A DNA stretch of 64,000 nucleotides, from positions 308,441-372,440 of the forward strand of contig NW_020170402.1 in assembly GCF_000524195.1 (NCBI RefSeq), read 5' to 3'. This document shows, piece after piece, positions 1-9,700 of this stretch; positions within the stretch are counted from its first letter, which is position 1, and every line of letters begins with the position of its first letter. A program made the translations under genes and the position numbers. This DNA comes from Echinococcus granulosus (taxonomy: Eukaryota > Platyhelminthes > Cestoda > Cyclophyllidea > Taeniidae). The notes under the pieces were generated by a model. That model worked only from the letters and a program-made list of their open reading frames with translations, was not told where the DNA came from and ran no database searches.

Positions 1-1
1 T

Positions 2-530
2 GGCGTACCCACGGGCTACAAGGGCTGCACCTTCCATCGAATCATTAAGGATTTCATGGTCCAAGGTGGAGATTTCGTTAACGTAACCTCGTCAGCCCTT
101 CCTATGCCTCTTGTTTAGGGAGATGGGACCGGTTCTTGCAGTATTTACGGTGGCTCCAAGTTCTCCGACGAAAATTTCATAATGAAGCACTCTTCGCCGG
201 GGATGCTTTCGATGGTAATTCATTTTCCCTCCCTTAGAAGTTCAAATCCCACCTCCTCTAGGCGAATAGTGGGAAAGACACTAACGGCTGTCAGTTTTTC
301 ATCACCTGTGCTCCTTGTGACTTTTTGGACGGAAAGCACGTTGTATTCGGTTAGCTTGATCGGATTTGATTAATTTGAGTTCCTCATTGACGTTAGTATC
401 CAATTTGGTTCCTTTTTTAGGTCAAGTCGTCGACGGTATGCTGGTGCTCAAGAAGATTGAAAATGTTCCCACGGGACCTCACAATCGTCCCAAGGTCCCT
501 GTTGTTATTACCCAATGTGGAGAAATGTAG
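2..530 (+). CDS. PPIH: Cyclophilin H-type peptidyl-prolyl cis-trans isomerase, 3' part
   Basis: Four exons (2-82, 119-214, 262-349, 421-530) join in phase to give 124 residues ending ...[10 protein letters not shown], the same C-terminal block as vertebrate PPIH/USA-CyP. Cyclophilin landmarks seen: [21 protein letters not shown] (catalytic Arg, Phe, Met and Gln of the family), [23 protein letters not shown] and KIENVPTG. The family member is about 177 aa, so roughly 50 N-terminal residues lie left of the window. PPIH is known as a U4/U6.U5 tri-snRNP isomerase, so a nuclear splicing role is inferred. The cyclosporin-contact Trp (CDW in human PPIH) is Phe here (CDF). Introns are very short (36, 47 and 71 bp). 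The next gene starts 117 bp downstream on the same strand. Another divergent cyclophilin is less likely because of the PPIH-type tail. Confidence 0.93.
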
Positions 531-531
531 A

Positions 532-537
532 AATAAA
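532..537 (+). promoter_or_regulatory. Candidate polyadenylation signal AATAAA for the PPIH gene
   Basis: A canonical AATAAA hexamer sits 2 nt after the PPIH stop codon (528-530). If used, the PPIH 3'UTR is only a few tens of bases and ends before the TIPIN start at 648. Assignment is by position only. Confidence 0.5.
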
Positions 538-624
538 GTTTTCTCTCCTACATACTTTACTCTTGCTAGTTGTTCCCCTTCTGGGATCATTTTCTAGGCA
601 GTTCCACATTCGCTGGCGACATAT

Positions 625-637
625 TGCATATTTCAGG
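625..637 (+). promoter_or_regulatory. Candidate trans-splice acceptor upstream of TIPIN
   Basis: The sequence tgcatatttcag|g ends in an AG at 635-636, eleven bases before the TIPIN ATG at 648, inside the 117-bp gap after the PPIH stop. In flatworms an unpaired 3' splice site just upstream of a start codon in such a tight gene pair is the expected place for spliced-leader addition. A second candidate, ttttctag, lies at 590-597. Function is inferred. Confidence 0.4.
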
Positions 638-647
638 AGCACTAATC

Positions 648-1775
648 ATGGAAGGATCGGAAGGTTCCTCCAGTGGGAGTTTTATTCTACCTCCTAACCC
701 TATTATGAGTAGCACCCAGGTTGGCGAGCGCTCATTTGGTGGTAGTCGACCGAGAAGGAGACTCAGACCACTCGATTCAGATGACGATGAAGATGGTGGA
801 AACGTCTGGGATGCCGACGCTGTACCATTCCCTATTCTGACTCACCCATCTGTTTCTCCAGTTGGGAGCCATTTCAGCGAAGAGGACGAAGAGCCAGGTG
901 TGGGTGTTGATGGTGGTATTGACGTGGTCTCTGTTCACTCGGCTGATGAAGAGGATAATAATGAGACAGAGGCTCAAGATTTGGACATCAAGACATTGCG
1001 TCAGCTCAAAGGCATCTCAGCGGGTGCACGCAAGAAGACTGTTCGGCGACCACTGCCCAAGTTGGATCCACCAACGTACGCGTATTTCATTGTCAATTTC
1101 ACTTTATTTCCCTTTTAAGTCTTCTCGGTGAACGCGGACTTCCAGCTCTCTTAAAAGACTTTCAAAATGTCCGTTTCAAAGGCCGTGGTCATGAGGTAAA
1201 CCGTTTGGTATTCCTAACACATCTTTCCTGATTAGTTCGAAGATCTGGATAAGTTGATGTTCATCTATGAGTCGTGGGCACACCGGATGCTACCTAAGTT
1301 CTCTTTTATGGATGTGATAGAACGGCTGGAGGCGGTGGGGTCCAAACGAGAGGTCCAAGCAGCCCTTAAGAGTATGCGGGCTGGCACCTGGCCACCAACA
1401 ATCACCTCTGAATCCATCCATGATAGCAGTGACAGCAATTCGGAAAACGAGACGCCAATACCTTCGGCCAATCCACCCAAAAATGAGGAAATGCGAGATT
1501 TGCTACGACTTCCTGAAGACGGGCCAAAATCGCCTTTTTCTCTACCACGTCATCCTCTTGTGCCCTCCACTTCGACGGCGGTTATGGTAAGAGAGCACGA
1601 GGAGGAGGAGGAGAGTGTGGCAGCACGAATTGAGAGGAATCGTCAAGTGGCTTTGCAGCGTCTGGAAGCCAAACGACGTGCGTCCATATCGCAGACCTCC
1701 ACCTCGTACAGAGGTGGTCCCTCGGTTTTGCGAAAAGCTCTGCTTCCTGTGAATTCCTCTTATAATTTTCAATGA
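648..1775 (+). CDS. TIPIN: TIMELESS-interacting protein (TIPIN/Swi3 family), complete
   Basis: Three exons (648-1075, 1120-1195, 1236-1775) with introns of 44 and 40 bp join in phase into 347 aa. The N-terminus (1-130) is Ser/Pro- and acid-rich. The Swi3 domain spans about residues 133-218 and includes RRPLPKLDPPTLLGERGLPALL, the GRGHE block, IYESWAHRMLPKFSF, and VIERLEAVGSKREVQAALK. The tail (about 219-347) is Ser- and Glu-rich and carries RIERNRQVALQRLEAKRR (about 299-316), which resembles the RPA32-binding helix of vertebrate TIPIN and SMARCAL1. TIPIN is known to partner TIMELESS in the fork protection complex. The start is the first in-frame ATG after the candidate acceptor at 635. The gene follows PPIH by 117 bp, suggesting a shared transcript. 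Confidence 0.91.
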
Positions 1776-2909
1776 AGAAAATGACATCAAGAACTTGATA
1801 AATTTCTTTGTGAAATCGTGGAGTTCTAGAGTGTGGCATACCTTGGAGTTACAGTCTTCGAAAACTTCATTAGGGAGGTGTCATCGTTTACGGCTGTAGC
1901 AACTTTCGGCAGATATTGGGTAGGTGTTCAATTTCGATAAAGAATGCTACTTAGTTTAAGTAGGGCTACTAGACAGTCCGTCTGAAGCAGCAGACCAGAT
2001 TTAGTATAAAGTGTATGTTACTAGAACCTGTGATTCATTCTCATCTTAACCTTTAGGTCAAGGGTCATATTTATGTCAATTCCGATTGGTCTGTTGAAGC
2101 GGTTTGTTATTTCTTCAAGTAATTTGGCCTTGCGAGGCGGTATAGAGACAGGTCCAATATCCACAATACATTGCGTGTAGTGAAAATACCTCTGGGAAGG
2201 GATATTGTACTAGAAATTCGAAACCACTAAATTTTCTTTTTGAGACATCGCCAAGTGAAGCAATGCCTAATATAATGGTGGTGGGAGGGTGTTTTGAAAG
2301 TCCTACTTGCTAGGTATTAAGGTGTCTGAACGTAATTCGTCAGACTTGATTTTTAGGTAGCGGTGTCAACAAAATCACCAGATGCTCATGCTTCCCTATT
2401 AAAGATGAAATAAATGCATCAAGAACGAACTCTTCGAGTGTAATATGTGTGGTGCTTAAGTGATATAAGTAGTAAGAAACAAATTGTGTACAGCTTCGCA
2501 AATGGGAAGAGGTTATTCAAATCGCAATCTAATTTTAACAAATCCATCCAATAAAAGAAAAATGAAAAAGAATGATGTTCTTTGAAATGGCTTCTTGGGA
2601 CCCACATCCTGCTAGGTATGATTGTTAACGATTATGGTTATCAAGATAATTTCCCATGACACTAGTTATTTTATGGCTGAAAATTTGGCATGGAGGTAAT
2701 TATTTTGTCACCAATTGTGTTAATTTAGGTGTATACCCGTCGCAGTAAAAGTCTCAAATCCAAAACAGCACCATGTGTAGACACAAGTAATGGAAAGGAT
2801 ACTTTAGGCTTGTGTTCACGTTAATTGGACAGTGTTAATTGCTCAAGCAGTTGTTACTTGTCTGAGTTGGCTCATTGTCTCCCACTCTATCCCTATTTTC
2901 CGAGCTGAT

Positions 2910-3520
2910 CCTCGAAATAATGCATAACCATCAATTTCTTGTCTACTTTGCATCCATTAAATTGAAACTCCACTTGCGAAGACGTGTGGACTGGCGTTGC
3001 ACATGGTTCTCTCCCCTTCTGTATTGCTCAGGCATGTGAGAATTGGCCAAAATTGTCAAATGATCTGCACTTTACTGTTGTCTTAAGAAGTGCAGGCATG
3101 GTAGATTGACTTTGTTCTCATTTTGGCCTTACTGATGGGGAAACTGATTGGACTAGGTAAAGTGGAGCGGTCTCCACCGGATTTGAAGTCACTTCATGTC
3201 TGGTGTGGATGGGAGTTCGCAGCCGTCTCTCCTGATGCGCCCGGCTATTCGATATGCTGTGATAATTCCTTGGGTGACCAAGACGTAGGTGTGGATGGCG
3301 GTGTGTCTCGTATGGATGAGTTTATTTGTTGTAACATGCGTGAACTTGTGAAATGCGTGCATTGCAAGGCGTGAGTGGAAATGAGTCGGTCGACCATCGG
3401 TGTGGTGCCCTTATTTGCGTTCTCGACTACTTTCGTGTTTTGAGGTCTCATTCGAGGAGGTTGTGTGGAGGACGTGGTTCTAGTTTGTTTGCCTCGTGGG
3501 CTGATTATGAGACGTGACAT
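2910..3520 (+). repeat. Dispersed 0.6-kb repeat, copy 1
   Basis: This segment aligns by eye to 16796-17432 in the same orientation, with substitutions and small indels. Shared anchors include ttctccccttct, the attgactttgttc / ttttattgtctg block, gggactagattgg-like and accggatttgaagtcac-like blocks, and tggcggtgtg. Both copies end near a gcctcacgagct-like block. It encodes no convincing protein. It is probably an old transposon-derived element; the family was not identified. Confidence 0.6.
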
Positions 3521-4104
3521 TTGCAAGCCGATTGTTTTTGCCCTTCATTTACTTGTACCGGTTTTTTAGGAACTAAATAAATGTAACTTTCCAGAGGAAA
3601 TATTTGAATCACTGTAAAAACCAGAAATTACGAAACTTAATTGCTTACTTTGAACTTGTTATTTTAAGAAGAAACTCAAAATGAATCACCACCTTCTACT
3701 TTATACCATGGGTATACTTAACCTCCGGTCATTTTATTCATTGACGAGGCCACACAAATCAGTATTTTACAGGGTGCTTATACCAGTGGTCATTTGCAAT
3801 GATTTAACTGTTTATACCATTGAAATTGGGTCCTGGCTTCTTAGATTCCAACTAATGAAATTGGGTTAGAGTATGTGGGCTCCATCAAAATGGGTTGTTA
3901 AGTGTTTTGTGCGTAATAAAACTTTACCCTCTTAAATGATATGATGAACAAGGCTAAGAAAAAAATTGTCCCGTGGAAAATGTAAGAGGGCTATGAAGGA
4001 AAATTTTTTATTCAGAAACATTATAAGGCAAAAGAGACCAAATTAAATATCATAGTCGTTGAAACGAACTTTTGAGCGCCTAGAGGTTCATGGGTTCCAA
4101 TTCA

Positions 4105-4215
4105 ACCCATCAATCTTCCCAAAGAGGCACAAGCCTGCCCAAATTTCACTTTTATAAACACCTTTTGTCTCTAGAAGCACAGCTCTGTTCTACTTCATTT
4201 GCCACGTAGTCTCGA
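4105..4215 (+). repeat. Short dispersed repeat, copy 1
   Basis: The block gaggcacaagcctgcccaaa, followed by ttataaacacctttTGTCTC-like and ttctacttcatttgccac-like sequence, recurs at about 12808-12990 in the same orientation with moderate divergence. It abuts the left side of the larger dispersed repeat at 4237-5130 and may be part of that element. Confidence 0.5.
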
Positions 4216-4236
4216 TCTTAAAGGACAAAAATCCCG

Positions 4237-5130
4237 AGTTCCGCTGCTAGGTGACAAATCTTAGCATGACGACAGAATTACATATACTACGGATGGGAGA
4301 ATCTGACACTATCCCTATCAGAAGGTCTGACAATGACGTCCACCTTCTACAGCTACTCTGGTTCCGTGTTCTGCAGGAAAGTTATTAACGACTAAAGCAG
4401 CACTAACCACGAACCATCCGGAAAAGTTCATAAAGGAGCTGCCTACCATACCTATATGCCGATTCCAAATAGGTAAACAGGCCATACCTCCTCACCTCTC
4501 TACTGGCTAGATAGAACATAGGTAGATATATGACTGGGCAGCATTGAAGTCAGAAAAAATGATAAAAAGGAATAGGCTTACGATCCTGCCCCATGGAACT
4601 ACCATAAACTCCGTCCTTTGTTTTGTGACTGCTTTTGAGCTAGTGTCCCTACAACTTCAGGAGGAACACGGACGATGGTCAGCACATTCCTCCTTCCCCC
4701 AACACGGTTTCCAAACAGGGCAAAATTCCAAATCCATTGGAATTGCCAAGAGGGATTAGTAACATTGTAGACAAATATCCTCTCGACTGCACATAGAAAT
4801 TCGATGACTGGAATGGTTGGCTCTGAGGTGGGTTTCTCACGCCACCGACTACTTTGTGATGGTAGGCGCTAGAGGTTGACCAAGAGGAAGGCCGGCATTG
4901 ACACTGTTAGTTGGATGGGGGCTAGGCGATGCTTTGGTTATTTATCTAACACTTCACTTAAGTTACGTGGATGCTAAGGCGCCGCCACTTTATTCTCGCT
5001 GGATGGATTGGCCTCCAGTCCATGCCAGAAGTCCCCCCATCACAGCCCTTCTGTATGTTTACAATACATATGCTGCCCTAGTACTATGTCTACTTTCGAT
5101 TTCAGGGAAGGCTTATAGAGCTATAATTTT
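4237..5130 (-). repeat. Main dispersed repeat family, long copy
   Basis: The segment from the gctgctaggtgac block (about 4241) to about 4930 matches 36175-36790 in the same orientation. Shared features are the ttattaacgactaaag, cctctctactggctag, gactgggcagc and aattcgatgact blocks. The 4970-5130 part is the reverse-oriented roughly 170-bp core found in about 15 places in this window (acaatacatatgctgcccta, then tactatgtctactttcg). No coding capacity was recognised, so it looks non-autonomous. Confidence 0.65.
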
Positions 5131-6670
5131 CTGCTACTTAAATACCGGAGTACATAACAAAATTAGGAATTTGTTTGGAAATTAAATCTTTATTATAGGT
5201 AAAGGAGATAAATAAGTTTACTTTTGTGGAGTAAATCAGCTGTGCATACGAAATAACCCAAAAACGTTCGGCTCGATATTAAGTTTAGCATTGCCTCACA
5301 TGAACTTTGTAAAATGTCATTGTGGTATCTCCCTTAGCAAATTTTGTTTAGTGGTGTAATTAAATTTTTGTTTATCCACGTTGGCATGTAATTACCGAAA
5401 ACTGAAGATGAATTATGCCAAAGATTAGATTCAGCCTAACTGTTGAGACTAGACGCTTTAACTGCTTGATTCTAATGCATAATACCTACCTCGCACGCAT
5501 TAAACAGGCCCAAATTATTCATACTAGGCAGTGGCCACCACTCTAACATCAGGGAATTGATGAAATCGAGAATCGTGTTCTCGTAGCCTGTTAAGTATAT
5601 TGCAAGATCATACCTGTTTTCGGACAAAGAACCTTATGACGGTTGACCAACTTATGAAAGGTATGAAAGGTTCAATGAATGGCAGATGGACTTTTTGGGA
5701 GTTCACATTCAGTGCTAATTGTTTGAGCCAAGTAAATGTCAGCCTAACGAAAGAACTAGTGGACCATAACTATTTGGTTTTAAACTGCTTTGAAGACAAG
5801 ATCAGATTTAACAGAGCACTGCATGACGACCCAAGTGTTCGCTGAGGTCATAGCAACTCAGAGTAGATGGCATGGTCGGAAAATCTCCCCAAATCAACTG
5901 GAATATGGAAAGCGAAAATCTGCGCTCTCCTATGGCTTAATTTGCAGTCAAATGCATTCTAAAGCCATTCAGTTATTCAAAAATATTCCTAGCCATTACT
6001 TTAATCAAAAGCATTCCTGTTTGAACGTGCAACACAAACTCCTGCTTATGCATATCAGGTCTGTGACGAATATAAAAGTGGGACCAATCTTAGAGTTGCA
6101 TGAGTATTTATTGTGATAGAATGGCTTCAGTCACTACCCATTGTTAAAAGTGTATATTTAATCTATTTGTTACTATAATCTGCGGTAAGTTTCGTTTCAG
6201 CGCTCTCCTCCCATGGTCCCAGCCCAAATGTGTTACCGAGATTATTGTTTATTCAAAGTCATCCACACATTTGAGTGTTGCTTAACGTCTGCTCTATAAA
6301 TGCCAAAAAACTTGGGAGAAATGGCATAATGTCTAAGGTTTCCTTCTGATAAACCAAAAACATTCCGATCTCTGTATTTACAAATATTCCACAGACACAT
6401 CTTTAATGGTAAAAATCGACATAAATGTTGAGACACATTTTTTGGTTCAAATACGTTACTTTCAATTCGAACAGACCTTTGTGCTTGAGTTCGATTTGTT
6501 TAAGCCCTCTATTATTAATGCCTCTCCCTTCCTTAATTGGTCGTGATATTGCATCCTCCTGTCGCGCCTGATTAGGAGCTTGACATGGTGAGCTGCCTTT
6601 TGTGTTTCTTAGCTCAGCCCTAAATTCAACAGGAATACATCTATTCGGTCCTAATGGGACACACCGTATG

Positions 6671-6799
6671 ATGGGAAATACACCACTGCATAGCAAGCGA
6701 CGCCTTTCCGGTGATCTTGACGCGAACTGTCTTGAAAACACACCTCCTCATATTTCTATGGATATTCCCAACAAGCGTCCCACCTTATCCGAACAAGAG
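6671..6799 (+). CDS. PRKAB: AMPK-beta exon 1: myristoylation-type N-terminus
   Basis: Encodes residues 1-43, MGNTPLHSKRRLSGD followed by a polar segment. The donor is gaacaagag|gtattt. The 63-bp intron ends tattatcag at 6862. Confidence 0.85.
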
Positions 6800-9700
6800 G
6801 TATTTTTTCCAGCACTTTATGCCTTTGTGATTTACATTTTCTGAACCTATTACTATTATCAGGGATTTCCCCGCTCTGCTCCTATTGGGAGTAACTTCGA
6901 TAATCGGGACGTGGACAATATGGCCTGGATGCTCCATGGAGCTAGCCTTCATGAACATGGCTCCCCCATTAAGTCTATCTCTATCCTTCCTGGACCTTCT
7001 GCGCGTCCAGTCTCCTTCCCCTTGCCATCTTCCTCTCAGGACCTGCCTCCAGGCAACCACACTTCCGGTGATTCAAGAGTGCTGAGCTCAAACGTTGGAA
7101 ACGGTGGTATCGACTTGTCTACCGACGTCGAAATGACCCCTACTGCTCCTCAAAAACATCTTCCCACTGTCTTTCGTTGGAATGGTGGCGGACACGAAAT
7201 TTATGTCAGTGGTACTTTTGACAACTGGCAAAAGAAAATACCAATGGCTCGGCGGTGAGTGGATCCTGTTTATTTTACATTTAGCTCATTTTAATCTTCG
7301 GAGTTTCGGTTATATGTTTGGTAAATTTTGTTTGAAAGTGTTGTTTGTCCAGTTGGGATATCTCCCTGAGTGATTGTTTAGTTTCCCGTGGTTTGCTGTC
7401 ATTTCATGTCTTGCGGTGGTTAAATTTTTCTTTAGTGGTTCTTTAATTTTGATACTGGACGTATTTTTAAGAGGCACAGATTCGTTATTTTCACTCGCTG
7501 AAGTATTTTGTGAATTTCCTAGCACTTTTAAGTATTAACAGTGAGTTGCATCATACCTAGTCTTGCCGCCTGCATCTGTAAAATCCGGGATTTCTTTTTT
7601 ATAGTTTGCCGAATGATTTCTTCCTGCTTTTTCAATTTTCTTGATATAATCATAGGCGTAGCAACCTTCAGACAATTGCTCTTTGGTTGTATTTCTTCAT
7701 AGTTGTCACATTGTCCTCAACATTTTGTGTAACTGTCGTGCCTTTTCAAGCTTTAGTTCCTTCATCAGTATCATTTCAAAAATGGTAGTTGGCTTTTACA
7801 TGGTAGAGAACCTTGTAGATAACCCTATAAGGCTCTGTCTCATACCGCATGCACACATAATTAATGCGAATATCACATTAAAGGGTCTGCTGAAGCGCAG
7901 AACGTATTTCCATTCCTTGGAGTATGCAGTGACTGAAAGGGGATTATGTCATCTCTTCTTATTCGTACTGTGACTTCTTAAAACTGCCGATTTTGTAGTT
8001 TGTGATCTATCCTTACCTTTCGCTCAATAGTTCCGCGTTCTCTTAACACTTCTCCCGGAACAATCGACCACTACAGACTAGACATTTTTAATGTAATTAC
8101 TCTCAAACCAATACCATTCTATATCTGTTCTCTTGCCACTTTACGCTCATTTAATCTATTCGTGATACTATTCAGTAAAATTGATTGTCATAAACTGATA
8201 AAATGCACATGTTCCACGTATATCGCTGGTAGTGGGTACGTTAATATTTCATGTCATCAGCGTGACAAAGCTTTCCCTTTGTTGTCAGTATCGCTCCTAA
8301 GGTCACGGTAGACCTTTCTGGAATGCTCTATCACACGCCGTACACGCGCACGTGCACTCTATAGTCACCCAACCTCCGAGACTTGGAAGTTTTGGCTGGT
8401 GGGATTGGAGATGGTCAGTTTAAACTGCTCGGAGGGGTCAATGCTCAAGTGCGGCACTTAATTAAGGACATTGTTCGCCACCGCTATCGTTGTTTACCGT
8501 GCACCAACCCATTACAATCTACTACTGAGAATGCGTCCCTAAAGATTGATTTTTAATCCTACCATTTCATGTTGTCTAGTGCAGTTTTGCGGCCACTTGT
8601 AAGCCCAGTATACCTGTCAAGCTCCACGATTTGTTGCCTACGTGGTGGAACATTTGCGTTATTGTGAAAACAGTAAATCGTTTACACGGCTTTCCGGTAG
8701 AAAAAAAATCAGCCGGCTGCTTAGTTTTTGTTTCTGTTGGCAGGAAATCTGGCCATGTGGTGATTGTAGACTGTCCGCCCGGCAGGCACGAGTACAAATT
8801 CTTCATCGATGGTGCCTGGTATCATGATCCCACTAAGGTTAGTTCTCAAGTGCTATAAACTTTCTTGTAAAAAGCAAAGGAACCCTACTATCCACTTTCA
8901 CTCTTCTGCTACTGCAAAATTTGCATAATTAAGCTAGCTTATTCAAATCGGGGCACGGGTTATGCAAAATGCCTGCAAGGGGCGGGAGATAGAGGAGTTT
9001 ACGGGTGTAATCCCTTCCCCGCCTTCTGCTGTCATCGTTGTAGTGCATGTAAGAGCAAGGTGGGGTATGTCAATTTTTTGCACTTTTGCACAACAGGAAT
9101 GTCCTTTTTCCTGGATTCGTGGAAAGTGTAATTACACTCCTTTTCTTTACTTGTTTGGACGTGTAGAACCATTTTAAGTGTATTCGTACCTTATTACCAC
9201 ACGCGCTACCAGGGCTTTAAAAGATTAACCACCGAGCTGTCGAGCTGATCATTTCAAACGTTGGTTAACACTGGAAAAAATGCAATTACTCTTGCATCCA
9301 GAACACCCTACATCTATTTTACCTCTGTTTTGAACTCAACCGACCAGCTTGCGATAAAATTTGGCGCAATCAGCTATTATAAACTGGGGCGTCGCATATA
9401 TGTGACGCTGGAAGCGCCATGGTGAAGCGTGTATGGCTCCTGTTACGATAGGGCAGGAGATGCGAGTACGGGTACCCGGCTAGATCTTCACAGTTCACGT
9501 TCAACAAGTGTGTCTGCCTCCCCGTTTTGCGCGCAGGCTTACACACATGCATACATCCGCATGAAAGCCGTCAGTGTGTTTACAGTGCTGGTGTCTGACG
9601 TTAGGCCTTGGTTTTGGCGTGCACCAGTTTCCGGTCGGAGGTCTTGGCTGTAACAAACTGTCTCGTAAAATATTCTATCCCGTCCACCGCCTGTTCGGTA

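Larger units (their letters stand above)
1776..6670. other. Intergenic region between TIPIN and AMPK-beta
   Basis: No exon with recognisable protein similarity was found on either strand. The interval is AT-rich. It contains one copy of a 0.6-kb direct repeat (about 2910-3520), a short repeat shared with AMPK-beta intron 4 (4105-4215), and a reverse-oriented copy of the main dispersed repeat (about 4237-5130). The promoter and 5'UTR of AMPK-beta presumably lie near the right end; no TATA or initiator element could be assigned. Confidence 0.6.

Noticed and set aside
3123..3374. 83-codon Cys/Val-rich frame
   Set aside because: It lies in the 0.6-kb repeat and the frame is not preserved in the copy at 16796-17432.
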